Of a DNA stretch of 64,000 nucleotides, positions 27,573 through 37,274 are shown piece after piece. The notes beneath the pieces were generated by a model. That model had not been told where the DNA came from, did not search any database, and worked only from the letters and a program-made list of their open reading frames with translations. Origin of the DNA: Alteromonas sp. MMG017 (lineage in GTDB: Bacteria > Pseudomonadota > Gammaproteobacteria > Enterobacterales > Alteromonadaceae); NCBI RefSeq assembly GCF_018100795.1, contig NZ_JAGJDY010000014.1, forward strand, positions 1-64,000. Direction: 5' to 3'. The position numbers and the translations under genes are program-made. Each line of letters begins with the position of its first letter. Positions within the stretch are counted from its first letter, which is position 1.

Positions 27573-28823
27573 TTACAACCTTTTAGTGACGCTTAAAAGC
27601 GGCTCTAAGATCCATTCCAGTAAGCTTCGCTGGCTAAGCGCAACGTCTGCTGAAAATGTCATTCCCGCCTTAAGCATTACCGGATTTCCATAGGCAATAA
27701 TGGCGTCGCTACTTAATTTAGCGGTAACCAAATAAGCGGGTTCGCTTACGGTTAAGGGCGTGTTAGCCCATTCTCCTGGCAGTAAAATAGTTTCAGATAT
27801 GCTAGTTATCTGTCCCTCTTGTAACCCAAATTTCTGATAGGGAAAGGCATCGTAACGAATCGCGAGCTGTTGCCCATTAGCGATAAACCCGGCGGCGCGC
27901 ACGGGCACTAACAATCGTGCTTCTATTGGGGAGTTTTCTGGAAGTAAGCTAAGTAGCGGTCTGTTTTGGTCGACCATTAATCCAGCACTCGCTTGCAGAC
28001 TCGAAACCACACCATTTTGTGTTGCATATAGAATGCGCTGCCGATCGCGATTTAACGTCAGTAATTGTTGGTTGATATCACTTAGTTGGTTTTCGTGTGC
28101 GGTGCGCTCATTGGCTTGTATCTCGGGTAAGCCGTCAATTTCATGTGTCAGTCGGCTTACTTCAGCTTCGCTTTTTAAGTTATTCCGCTCAGATTGTTTC
28201 CATTGTTGCTGGCTACTTAAAAGCTCCAGCTTATAACTATCGAAATCTGCGTTACTTACATGACCTGCATTACGTAGCACTTCAAGTGAGGTAAATTGAT
28301 TGTGTGCTAACTGCCACTGTTGATAAGAGATCGCTAAAATATGGCGTATTGAATCGGCGTCTGTTTGTGCGTGCTCAAGTTGCTTTACTAGCTGCGCGTG
28401 GTTGTTTTTATGAATAGTAATAGTACGGGCCAATGAGTCGGTTATGCGCTGCTTTTTAGCGAGAAGCTCCTGTTGCAGTTTTAGCTCTACGGTTTCTCCT
28501 TGTGGCTGCTGAACCCCGTATTCAATCGACAATAATGGTTCGCCTTTCAAAACTTTTTGCCCCTCGCTCACATACACTTGAGAAATGCGGCCTTTACGGG
28601 AGTCGGCGTACAACCTTAGTACGCCATGAGAGGGCTCTAACCATCCATCAACGGTGGCTTTTCGGGCATAGCTACCCGTAGTGAGGTATATCCCCACACC
28701 CACTATCCATAAAAGTAGTATTGCGGTTATTCCCATATGGGACGGTCGAGGCGTCATCAATAATTCACCTTGAAATGGTGAAGTAGGCTGCATTGCCTGA
28801 CGACGGAATAGTCCTTTTCTCAT
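27573..28823 (-). CDS. HlyD-family periplasmic adaptor for the C39 exporter
   Basis: A 416-residue membrane-fusion protein. One membrane helix lies near residues 32-50. A lipoyl/biotinyl-like segment (GWLEPSHGVLRLY and VYVSEGQKVLKGEPLLSIEYG) flanks a long coiled coil (about 110-260), followed by a beta-barrel part. This is the CvaA/HlyD type that bridges an inner-membrane ABC exporter to an outer-membrane channel. It is the first gene of the five-gene operon; no TolC gene is present locally. Confidence 0.9.
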   Translation of the reverse strand: MRKGLFRRQAMQPTSPFQGELLMTPRPSHMGITAILLLWIVGVGIYLTTGSYARKATVDGWLEPSHGVLRLYADSRKGRISQVYVSEGQKVLKGEPLLSIEYGVQQPQGETVELKLQQELLAKKQRITDSLARTITIHKNNHAQLVKQLEHAQTDADSIRHILAISYQQWQLAHNQFTSLEVLRNAGHVSNADFDSYKLELLSSQQQWKQSERNNLKSEAEVSRLTHEIDGLPEIQANERTAHENQLSDINQQLLTLNRDRQRILYATQNGVVSSLQASAGLMVDQNRPLLSLLPENSPIEARLLVPVRAAGFIANGQQLAIRYDAFPYQKFGLQEGQITSISETILLPGEWANTPLTVSEPAYLVTAKLSSDAIIAYGNPVMLKAGMTFSADVALSQRSLLEWILEPLLSVTKRL

Positions 28824-29205
28824 AACAGTTCATCCCATGAAATTAAAAAATGGTATTCAGTTGCCATTTCCCTGTGGACATAGCGCTTAATCAGTAATCG
28901 ATACTTTTTAAGCAGCGAAAACCTGAATACCGACAAGTGGTCTTGGGTAAAGCCTTGACGCTGTTAACGTTAGATGAAGGGAGCTGGGAATATCGAATAA
29001 AAAGAAGTCAGGGCATTCGCCGCCCCTTATTCATAGGGTGTTGGCGCAAAACTTGATGAATTTTTAATGAAATGGCTCAAATTTAAATGTGGTTAAAAAT
29101 TGATGGAAATGCAAAAGGTTAGTGATACTGTACAAAGGTTGTACTATAAAAAAGTAGTGTACTTAATTCACGCAGTGGCTTAACCAAAACGGAATAGGAA
29201 CTCAC
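28824..29205. other. Divergent control region of RiPP operon and HMG-CoA reductase
   Basis: This 382-bp gap must hold the promoters of the minus-strand RiPP operon and the plus-strand reductase gene. A perfect dyad GTACAA-AGG-TTGTAC lies at 29130-29144, and another GTAC-containing half is at 29156-29162. No additional precursor-like small frame with a good ribosome site was seen on the minus strand. Confidence 0.45.
29130..29144. promoter_or_regulatory. Perfect dyad upstream of HMG-CoA reductase
   Basis: GTACAA and TTGTAC face each other across AGG, 62 bases before the reductase start. The position is right for an operator near the promoter. The binding protein is unknown. Confidence 0.4.
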
Positions 29206-30750
29206 ATGTTTGTACCAAGTATTTTACTCAAGCAGCTATACACTCACGGAAGCCTAACCAAAACTGATAACGGCGTTTCCTTCGCACTTAAAAACCGTTT
29301 AAAAGATGCCACACTAAAAGAGCTTAAATGGATTTCATTTGATGGCGAGAAAGTTCCAAGCCACAAAATCTCTATTCAAAGCAGCAACGACAGTGACATT
29401 AGTTTCGATGCCCTTAATGACACCGGTGGTATGCCGTTTTCGTTACGGCAAGTTATTACGGTACACCTAGAACTTAACGAGGAGGTAAGCCCTGAAAAGC
29501 GCAAAATAGGTATTTGTTTTTCAGCGTCGCCTTTTGGAAAGCTTAAGTTCGAAGTAGAAGATAATGTGACTTCACCCACCAATCGCAAGTTACATATACC
29601 CCGAGACGATCATGATGATTATGGCGATGACATTATCAAAAAGCGTCAGTCGTATTTTGAAAGTTTCACCGGCGCCAAACTCGACCATGTAGGTAAGTAC
29701 TCAGTAGACCCAGATAAATTGAAAGGCAATATTGAGCATTTTATTGGGGTAGCTCAAGTGCCCATTGGTATTGCAGGGCCATTAACTATCAATGGCGAAC
29801 ATGCAAAGGGCGAGTTTGTTGTGCCTATGGCCACAACAGAGGGCACCTTAGTGGCGTCGTATAATCGGGGTATGAAGCTGCTTAATATGAGCGGTGGGGT
29901 GAAAGCAACCGTTGTTGATGATGCTATGCAGCGTGCGCCTGTTTTTATATTTAGCGATGCTCGTGGCGCAAGAGACTTTGTGACGTGGGTAAACCAAAAC
30001 ATCAGCAAAATTCGCGAAGAAGCTGAAGCAACGTCGAGCATTGCCAAACTCACTTATATCGACCACTTCTTATCAAACAAATTTGCCTTTCTACGCTTTA
30101 ATTATTTAACCGGCGATGCGGCTGGACAGAACATGGTGGGGCGGGCTACTTTCGCTGCCTGCGGGTGGATTTTAGATAACTATGAAGGGGTAGAGAACTT
30201 CTACTTAGAATCTAACTTTGCAACCGATAAGAAAGCCTCACAAATAAACATTATGCGTACGCGTGGTAAGCGAGTAACCGCAGAGGCCACGATTAAGCGT
30301 GAGCATTTACTGCAAATCATGCGTGTAGAGCCTAAGCAAATTGATTATCACGGCAGGGTTGCGGGTGTCGGGTCATTCCTATCTGGGGTGAACAATACGG
30401 GTTTACATTCCCCGAATGGTATTACTGCCATGTTCATTGCCACAGGGCAAGATGTGGCAAACGTAGCGGAATCATCGGCTGCGATTATGTATTCAGAGCT
30501 TACCGATGATGGCGACTTGTATGTGTCTATTACTATTCCTTCGTTAATCGTAGCGACCTATGGTGGTGGCACAGGAATGGGTACTCAACGCGAGTGTTTA
30601 GAGCTCATCGATTGCTATGGCAAAAACAAAGTGTACAAATTCGCCGAAATTGTTGCAGCGGTGGCCTTAGCGGGAGAAATCTCGTTAGCCTCAGCCATTA
30701 GCTCATCTGATTGGGTGTCGTCTCACGAACAATATGGACGCAACCGCTGA
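29206..30750 (+). CDS. Class I hydroxymethylglutaryl-CoA reductase
   Basis: A 514-residue enzyme that reduces HMG-CoA to mevalonate with NADPH. The catalytic part (about 140-514) shows QVPIGIAGPL, catalytic Glu (about 212) in TTEGTLVAS, TGDAAGQNM, catalytic Lys in TDKKASQIN, catalytic Asp in ATGQDVANV, GGGTGMGTQ, and the late His in SSHEQYGRNR. These class I features are typical of archaeal and eukaryotic enzymes. Residues 1-135 form an extra domain I do not recognise. Gammaproteobacteria normally use the MEP route, and no other mevalonate gene is nearby. Confidence 0.9.
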   Translation: MFVPSILLKQLYTHGSLTKTDNGVSFALKNRLKDATLKELKWISFDGEKVPSHKISIQSSNDSDISFDALNDTGGMPFSLRQVITVHLELNEEVSPEKRKIGICFSASPFGKLKFEVEDNVTSPTNRKLHIPRDDHDDYGDDIIKKRQSYFESFTGAKLDHVGKYSVDPDKLKGNIEHFIGVAQVPIGIAGPLTINGEHAKGEFVVPMATTEGTLVASYNRGMKLLNMSGGVKATVVDDAMQRAPVFIFSDARGARDFVTWVNQNISKIREEAEATSSIAKLTYIDHFLSNKFAFLRFNYLTGDAAGQNMVGRATFAACGWILDNYEGVENFYLESNFATDKKASQINIMRTRGKRVTAEATIKREHLLQIMRVEPKQIDYHGRVAGVGSFLSGVNNTGLHSPNGITAMFIATGQDVANVAESSAAIMYSELTDDGDLYVSITIPSLIVATYGGGTGMGTQRECLELIDCYGKNKVYKFAEIVAAVALAGEISLASAISSSDWVSSHEQYGRNR

Positions 30751-30764
30751 TCTGTTCATAGACA

Positions 30765-30864
30765 AGTATGGCTGGTGGGGCGGTAGACACGCTGTGAACC
30801 CATCCATGGGCGCTCTGCCACCGCATCCGTGCGGTGGAAGGTCTATCGCCCCACCAGCCATACT
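30765..30864. repeat. Large hairpin: 24-bp inverted arms around repeat copy 1
   Basis: Arms at 30765-30788 and 30841-30864 are complementary except for one G-T wobble. They enclose 52 bases that hold two further hairpins. A T-run (30885-30890) follows at some distance. It may end the reductase transcript or form a stable RNA structure; a small mobile element with terminal inverted repeats is also possible. Confidence 0.8.
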
Positions 30865-31391
30865 CATCCCCAGCCATCGTAGACTTTTTTAGAAGGGGGA
30901 GGGGCTGGTTATTGTGTGCCCCATACTTCTAATACAACCCTATCTCCCAATAAACCCATCCATGGGCGCTCTGTCACCGCATCCGCGCGGTGGAAGGTCT
31001 ATTATGGTGCTTCCTACCCTCTGTGCTAAATCCGTGGTTGGCTTTGGGGGAGGGCCTGCTTATTGTGTGCCCCACACTTCTGATAACCCTAGCTCCCAAT
31101 AAACCCATCCATGGGGCTTTGCCACCGCATCCATGCGGTGGAAGGTCTATCATGGTGCTTCCTACCCTCTGTGCTAAATCCGTGGTTGGCTTGGGGGGGA
31201 GGGCCTGCTTATTGTGTGCCCCACACTTCTAATACAGTCCTAATTCCTAATAAACCCATCCATGGGGCTTTGCCACCGCATCCGCGCGGTGGAAGGTCTA
31301 TTATGGTGCTTTCTACCTTCTGAGCTAAATCTGCGGATGGCTTGAGGGGAAGCTGGGGAATATTTGAAATAAGGGGGGGATCAGTCGGTAT

Positions 31392-31419
31392 AAAAAAGCC
31401 GGCGATTTTCGCCGGCTTG
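31392..31419 (-). terminator. Terminator of the TolB-amidohydrolase gene
   Basis: On the minus strand AAGCCGGCGA pairs with TCGCCGGCTT around AAA, followed by a T-run. It lies 27 bases after the stop codon at 31446. Confidence 0.9.
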
Positions 31420-31445
31420 ATAACTACTAATAGCTTATTAGGTAA

Positions 31446-34400
31446 TTAGTGTTTCCAGTGGAAGTGGTGGGCTTTAGCGTCAATGGCTTCAGCGGTAGTT
31501 CTTGGCATAAAGGTGGCGTTGTTTTCTTCGAAGAAGAAAGGGGAACGCTTAGTTTTACTGCCCACTTCGTTCATGGTGGCGGCTTCGTATACGCGGCCGT
31601 TAAGTACGGTGAATTCCACATATTCGCTGCGGCGTAGGTCTGCTAATACGTCGCCGTCAATAACGACTAAGTCGGCCAGTTTACCTTTTTCAATACTGCC
31701 GATGTCTTTACCCATACCTAGGTGTTTTGCGCCATCGATAGTCCCGCCGCGTAATGCTTCCCACGCGGTGAAACCGCCTTGTTGCATTATCCACAGCTCC
31801 CAGTGCGCGGCTAAGCCTTCACGTTGGCCATGAGCACCAATATGTACACTGACCCCATTATCTCGAAGCTCTTTGGCGTAGCTGGCAACGTTTTGGTGGT
31901 TGTACTGGTTGTCGGGCGCGGTGGGGCGTCTAATAGAACGGCCATGTAACATGGTAGCTGGGGTGTAGCGAAGTAAGCGTGGGTTTTTCCATACCTCAGT
32001 ACGGTCGTACCAATACTCTTCGCCCATCATACCGCCGTAAGAAACCACAAATGTGGGTGTGTAACCGAACTCGGTGGCTTTCCACAGCTGGGTGACATCG
32101 CTATAACCGCGCTCGATAGGTAAGCTGTGTTCTAACCCTGTATGGCCATCTACTAACATGGTCAGGTTTTGTTGAAGCTTACCGCCGCCTTCTGGTACTA
32201 CCATCATGTCTTGATTTTTCGACGCCCATAACACTTGTTGGCGTTGATCGCGACGTGGCTGGTTGTAGCTTTTCACCGAAATAGCGCCACTTTCTTTCAA
32301 ACGTTCTACGTGAAAGTACGCATCTTCGTAGTTATTGATAATGGCTTTATAGCCTAGGCCTTCTGCGCCATACAAAATAGTACCGGTAGAGTAAATACGC
32401 GGTGCAACTATGTCGCCTTTACGCTGAAGTTCAGAGGCGGCAAATATTTCAGTAGTATCATTTGATGGGTCATGAATGGTGGTAACCCCAAAGGCGACAT
32501 TCGAGTATTGGCTCCAGTTTTTATCTGGAATAATCTCGTTTCTGCCTTGTGCGCCATGAGCATGGGTATCAACTAATCCTGGAATAATGGTTTTGCCACT
32601 GGCGTCTATTTGCATAGCGCCTTCAGGAATAGCAATATCACCGCGCTTACCTACTGCTTCAATGCGGTTATCTTTAATGATAATAACGCCGTCTTCAATC
32701 ACCTCTTGGGTGTTATCGGCATCACGCATGGTCACGACTTTCCCGCCAATTAACGCTTTGTAACCACTTGGTTTATCGGCTTCGGTAGTGAACGATAAAT
32801 TAATACCGTCGGCCACAGGGTCGGGCAGGGTTTCTGGCGAACCGTCTACAAACGCAAAGGCTTCTTTAAGCGAGCGGCTGTAGAAAATTGGACCATTAAA
32901 CCAGCTTACCGTTGTGTTATCCGGCGACCATGTTAGGTACTCACCGGCTTTAGATGAAAGCTGAGTAACCGGCAATGAAGTCATGTTGGGGCCAATGGTT
33001 ACTTTCTTGCCATTTTCAACAAAAGGGGTAACAAAGGTTTTGAATTGGTAAACAAATGCTACCCATTTTTTATCATGTGAAAGTTTGTACTCACTTACAT
33101 CATCAGCGCCATATAGGTGGTTTCGCTTATCGTTCCCTTGCAGGTTTACGCTTGAAAGTTGTGTCTCTCTATACGGTGTGCCGCCTACCGACTCAGTGAA
33201 AAATACCCGTGAATTGTCACCAGCAAAGTGTGGGTTAATGCCCCCATCAGATACTTTCTTTTCGGTTTTTCTATCAAGGTCCGCTACATAAATACCAGGG
33301 TCTACTGAGTATTTAGGGTCGAGTAAATAGCCGCCGGTAAACTTGCGATACACTACCTTTTCCCGATCACTTGAGAACGATGGTTCAATGTAATGGCCAG
33401 GTTGCTTAGTAATAACTTTGCCTTTACCGCCACGGGCAGAAACAATGCGTACTGACCCTAATTCATCGTCATTCCATGTGGTGTAAACAATGGCTTTACC
33501 GTCGTTAGAAAAACGTGGGTAATATTCACCATGTTCATTTTGCTTTGTCAGGCGTTTCATCTTGCCAGACTTTACGTCTTTGACGTAAAGCTTGCCTAAT
33601 GCTTGAAACAAGAGTGTTTTGCCGTCAGGCGACATTTGCGACCAGCGAATCATATTTACATCAAATTCATCCGGTGCCACATCTACATCAAAACGCAGCG
33701 CATCAGCATAGTGAAGAGTAGCTTCTACGCTAATGTTAATATCTGAAATGGTTTTATCGTCAATATTGATGCTATGGAAAGTACCACCTGTCCAATACAC
33801 AATGGCAGAGGAGTCGGGCATCCAATCAAAATAAGCAAAGTAACCTTCAGAGCCAAAACCTTCTTGCATGTCACGTTCAAGTTCTGTGGTGAGCGGTGTT
33901 TCAACACCGGTTTTAATATCTTTTAAAAACAGCGCTGTTTTTTCTTTTACGCGACGAACAAACGCAACGTATTTACCATCGGGTGAAGGGGTGGGTACAA
34001 CCGCACCGCCAGTGCCACTGATATAACGGCTTTCATCACCGTTTTCACGGTCGAATCGGGTAATGGCGAATATGCCACCTAATGGATCGCGGTTATAGTC
34101 GAAACGACTCCCAGGCACTGTGTTCTCTGTGAAGTAAATATATTTACCGTCGTGAGAAAAAACGGGGTCGGCTATATTTTGTTGATCTTTCTTACCATGA
34201 TTACGGGCTTTAATTTGCAAGCCGTCACCGCCGGTATTGTGGTACATCCAAATTTCGCCCGCTGGAATACTGCGGCTAGACATAATACCTTTCGATACCA
34301 ACAAGTATTCACCATCTGGGCTCCACTTAGGAGAGTGAATAAGGTTGCTCTTTTCTTTTGTTACTTGGCGCAGGTTTTCGCCATTGCTATCCATTATCCA

Positions 34401-34781
34401 AAGATTATTAATGCCATCTCGGTCAGAGATAAACGCAATCTGTGAACCATCAGGTGAAATACTAGGGTGTATATTCCACGCGAAATCTTGCGTGATAGGT
34501 GTGGCATCGCCGCCATCAATATTCACTTTATAAATATCGCCTAACATATCGAATACCATGTACTTGCCATTTGGGGCGATATCTAAGCTAGACCAAGTGG
34601 TTTCGGTGGTGTTGATAGTGACTTCATTAAGTGCAAAGGGTGGGTTAGTCACATCCCATTTTTCTTCATTGATGCTTGTTTCTTTTTTTATGTTGTCAGC
34701 TGCATACGCAGAGTACGCCGTACTTAAGCCTAGCGCGCTCACAAGTGTAACGGCTAATAAGCTTTTTGTTGTTTTTATCAT
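31446..34781 (-). CDS. Secreted TolB-propeller amidohydrolase
   Basis: An exported protein of about 1,111 residues. I start at the ATG at 34781, because a clear signal peptide (MIKTTKSLLAVTLVSALG, ending AYA) begins there; the upstream 38 residues look like leader sequence. Residues about 70-640 contain TolB/WD40-like beta-propeller repeats (SPDGKYVAFV, SPDGEYLLVS). The C-terminal part (about 690-1060) is an amidohydrolase with GLVDTHAHG metal ligands and GSIEKGKLADLVVIDG near the end. Substrate is unknown; related enzymes act on peptides or cyclic amides. Confidence 0.9.
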   Translation of the reverse strand: MIKTTKSLLAVTLVSALGLSTAYSAYAADNIKKETSINEEKWDVTNPPFALNEVTINTTETTWSSLDIAPNGKYMVFDMLGDIYKVNIDGGDATPITQDFAWNIHPSISPDGSQIAFISDRDGINNLWIMDSNGENLRQVTKEKSNLIHSPKWSPDGEYLLVSKGIMSSRSIPAGEIWMYHNTGGDGLQIKARNHGKKDQQNIADPVFSHDGKYIYFTENTVPGSRFDYNRDPLGGIFAITRFDRENGDESRYISGTGGAVVPTPSPDGKYVAFVRRVKEKTALFLKDIKTGVETPLTTELERDMQEGFGSEGYFAYFDWMPDSSAIVYWTGGTFHSINIDDKTISDINISVEATLHYADALRFDVDVAPDEFDVNMIRWSQMSPDGKTLLFQALGKLYVKDVKSGKMKRLTKQNEHGEYYPRFSNDGKAIVYTTWNDDELGSVRIVSARGGKGKVITKQPGHYIEPSFSSDREKVVYRKFTGGYLLDPKYSVDPGIYVADLDRKTEKKVSDGGINPHFAGDNSRVFFTESVGGTPYRETQLSSVNLQGNDKRNHLYGADDVSEYKLSHDKKWVAFVYQFKTFVTPFVENGKKVTIGPNMTSLPVTQLSSKAGEYLTWSPDNTTVSWFNGPIFYSRSLKEAFAFVDGSPETLPDPVADGINLSFTTEADKPSGYKALIGGKVVTMRDADNTQEVIEDGVIIIKDNRIEAVGKRGDIAIPEGAMQIDASGKTIIPGLVDTHAHGAQGRNEIIPDKNWSQYSNVAFGVTTIHDPSNDTTEIFAASELQRKGDIVAPRIYSTGTILYGAEGLGYKAIINNYEDAYFHVERLKESGAISVKSYNQPRRDQRQQVLWASKNQDMMVVPEGGGKLQQNLTMLVDGHTGLEHSLPIERGYSDVTQLWKATEFGYTPTFVVSYGGMMGEEYWYDRTEVWKNPRLLRYTPATMLHGRSIRRPTAPDNQYNHQNVASYAKELRDNGVSVHIGAHGQREGLAAHWELWIMQQGGFTAWEALRGGTIDGAKHLGMGKDIGSIEKGKLADLVVIDGDVLADLRRSEYVEFTVLNGRVYEAATMNEVGSKTKRSPFFFEENNATFMPRTTAEAIDAKAHHFHWKH

Positions 34782-35053
34782 ATGTGTTTCCAATTGCTTG
34801 AAATGCGTTTTCTGTCTATTGATGAGTATGCCCGTGAGCGTCTCATCTAATTGTAAATTTATCGTTAATTTTAACCTAAAACGGCGGGGCGCCACCTTAC
34901 TTATGAGATTTCACGTATAAATCTAACGACCAAACTACAGTTTTACCACCCACTCGCCTATTTATCCATCACTCACGATGATGCTTGTCTATTAGATGGA
35001 TAAACGCTAATTTTGCAACAAGCTGTTAACAAAATTTGATGTAGGTGCTGTAC

Positions 35054-37270
35054 ATGGTTAATTCAGAGCAAAACGTGGTGAAATCAGAGCAAAGCGGGGT
35101 TAGCCCAGAACAAAAACTCCATTACTCAACCTGTACGCTGTGCGAAGCCATGTGCGGTATTGAAGTGGCAACACAGGGTAATCGCATACTCTCCATCAAG
35201 GGAGACAAAAATAACCCGTTTAGTGAAGGCCACGTATGCCCCAAAGCCAGTGCATTGAAAGATTTGTATGACGACCCTGATAGATTAAAACGGCCAGTAA
35301 AAAAGGTGGGTGATGAGTGGCAAGAAATACCGTGGAGTGAGGCTTTCGACTATGTTGCTGAAAAACTCCATCATATCCAGTCTACACATGGTAAAGATGC
35401 TGTTGGCGTGTATTTAGGTAATCCGAATGCCCACAACATGGGGGCTATCTTGTTCGGCCCTTATTTTTATCGCGCCCTTGAGTCACACAATAGATATTCT
35501 GCCACTTCGGTAGATCAACTCCCTCATCATATCGTGAGTCGCAGGCTGTTCGGTCATATGTCGCAAATTCCTATTCCAGATATCGACCATACCCAACACT
35601 TTGTGATTATTGGTGGAAACCCGCTGGCTTCCAATGGCAGCATCATGACAGTACCCAACGTTAAAAAGCGCTTAAAAGGCGTGCAAAAACGCGGTGGTAA
35701 AGTCGTGGTTATCGACCCTAAACGGACAGACACTGCTGATTTAAGCTGCGAGCATCACTTTATTCGACCTGGCAGCGACGTATTGCTATTACTTGCTATG
35801 TTACATGTGGTATTTGAAAAGCAATTGCATAATGCAGAAGCGCTTTTACCTTACGCCGAAGATTTATATGATGTTAAAGGCTATGTAAAAGACTTTTCGC
35901 CCGAAAATGTTAGCGAACTAATCGGTATTGAAGCTTCGCAAATAACCCAACTGGTTACCGATTTTTGCAGTGCTGAATCTGCAGTCTGTTACGGGCGTAT
36001 GGGCGCGAGTGTGCAAGCATTTGGCACACTCACTCAATATCTGATCATGCTGTTTAACATGTTGACTGGAAACTTAGACAGGCAGGGGGGAATGATGTTT
36101 ACCCAACCTGCCGCCGATTTTCTTCCCGTATCCAGCAGGGGAAGCATGGGAGGTTATAGTTCACGGGTGAGAGGTTTACCGGCTTTTGCAGGTGAATACC
36201 CAGTAGCATGTTTAGCAGAGGAAATATTAACACCGGGTGAAGGCCAAATTAAGGCCATGGTGATAGGTGCTGGTAATCCGGTGGTAACAACGCCTAATAC
36301 CGAGCAGTTGGAACGTGCGTTTTCACAACTTGATTTTGTCGTGTCTGTGGACTTCTACATTTCTGAAACCTCTCGGCATGCAGATATTATATTACCGCCC
36401 GTGACCCCGTTAGAGCGTGACCACTATGATGTGGTTTTTCACAACTTTGCAGTAAGAAATTACGCCACCTATTCTGAGGCAGTGGTAAACATAGATGACA
36501 ATCAATTAAACGATTGGCAGATATACTTATCATTGGCAGAGCGCCTAGATAAATTAAATGGAAAAAGCACCGCACACTATCAAGCACTATGGCAAAAGCA
36601 GCCAAAAGGTGTGATAGATGATTTATTAAAGAATGGCCAATACGGGGCTAGTGCAAGCGCTAATAGCCATGACAACCCTAGCAGCAATGACTGGGAAGGC
36701 TATAACTTGTCGTTAGACAAGCTTAAAGCGCACCCGCATGGCATCGATCTTGGGCCGTTGCAGAGTGCTTTACCTAACGCTATTTTTCACGAGAACAAAA
36801 AAATCGATTTAGATTTCGATTACTTTATGCCAGATATTGCCCGAGTAAAGGCGCACTTTTTCGAGCCGATGCGTAACCAAAATCAGATGGTATTAATTGG
36901 TAGGCGTCATATTAAAACGAACAACTCGTGGTTACATAATAGCCCCAGAATGGTAAAGGGAAATAATCGCTGTACGTTGCAATTACACCCTGCAGATGCC
37001 GACAACTATGCTGTGAATGAAGGCGATATGGTTAAAGTCACTTCAAGAGTGGGTCATGTTCTAGTGGAAGCTGAAATTATCGATTCTATTATGCCAGGCG
37101 TAGTCTCTATTCCGCATGGCTGGGGTCATAATAAAAAGGGGATAAAACTGGGTGTCGCTAGCCAATACCCGGGCGTTAATACCAATATTCTGACAGACGA
37201 AATGCAGGTGGATACTTTGTCGGGGAATGGCGTATTGAACGGTGTGCCCGTTTCTTTAGAGAGGATGTAA
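35054..37270 (+). CDS. Molybdopterin-dependent oxidoreductase
   Basis: A 738-residue enzyme of the bis-MGD family. An N-terminal 4Fe-4S site (CTLCEAMC, then GHVCPKA) precedes molybdopterin-binding domains with GNPLASNGS, VVIDPKRTDTADL, GNPVVTTPNTEQ and a C-terminal dinucleotide-binding domain ending HGWGHN. I prefer ATG 35054 over GTG 35045. No partner electron-transfer or membrane subunit, and no twin-arginine signal, is nearby, so it is probably a soluble cytoplasmic oxidoreductase. The substrate cannot be told. Confidence 0.88.
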   Translation: MVNSEQNVVKSEQSGVSPEQKLHYSTCTLCEAMCGIEVATQGNRILSIKGDKNNPFSEGHVCPKASALKDLYDDPDRLKRPVKKVGDEWQEIPWSEAFDYVAEKLHHIQSTHGKDAVGVYLGNPNAHNMGAILFGPYFYRALESHNRYSATSVDQLPHHIVSRRLFGHMSQIPIPDIDHTQHFVIIGGNPLASNGSIMTVPNVKKRLKGVQKRGGKVVVIDPKRTDTADLSCEHHFIRPGSDVLLLLAMLHVVFEKQLHNAEALLPYAEDLYDVKGYVKDFSPENVSELIGIEASQITQLVTDFCSAESAVCYGRMGASVQAFGTLTQYLIMLFNMLTGNLDRQGGMMFTQPAADFLPVSSRGSMGGYSSRVRGLPAFAGEYPVACLAEEILTPGEGQIKAMVIGAGNPVVTTPNTEQLERAFSQLDFVVSVDFYISETSRHADIILPPVTPLERDHYDVVFHNFAVRNYATYSEAVVNIDDNQLNDWQIYLSLAERLDKLNGKSTAHYQALWQKQPKGVIDDLLKNGQYGASASANSHDNPSSNDWEGYNLSLDKLKAHPHGIDLGPLQSALPNAIFHENKKIDLDFDYFMPDIARVKAHFFEPMRNQNQMVLIGRRHIKTNNSWLHNSPRMVKGNNRCTLQLHPADADNYAVNEGDMVKVTSRVGHVLVEAEIIDSIMPGVVSIPHGWGHNKKGIKLGVASQYPGVNTNILTDEMQVDTLSGNGVLNGVPVSLERM

Positions 37271-37274
37271 AAGA

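Larger units (their letters stand above)
30751..31445. repeat. Array of palindromic ~150-bp intergenic repeats
   Basis: The 695-bp gap after the reductase gene holds four copies of a roughly 50-bp core at 30797-30846, 30953-31002, 31102-31150 and 31253-31301. Each core has CCATCCATGG and a CACCGCA...TGCGGTG-type hairpin and ends GGAAGGTCTAT. Copies 2-4 share nearly all of a 149-151-bp unit. Copy 1 is instead framed by a different 24-bp inverted repeat. The unit length is not a multiple of three, so the short frames across it are not genes. Confidence 0.9.

Noticed and set aside
30914..31323. Three plus-strand frames across the repeat array
   Set aside because: They are similar to each other only because the DNA repeats. 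The 149- and 151-bp unit lengths are not multiples of three, so a repeated protein would shift frame, and hairpins explain the composition.
30751..31445. CRISPR array or integron attC cluster
   Set aside because: The repeat cores are spaced at about 150 bp with the intervening DNA also repeated, no cas or integrase gene is present, and the attC-type RYYYAAC/GTTRRRY ends are not seen.
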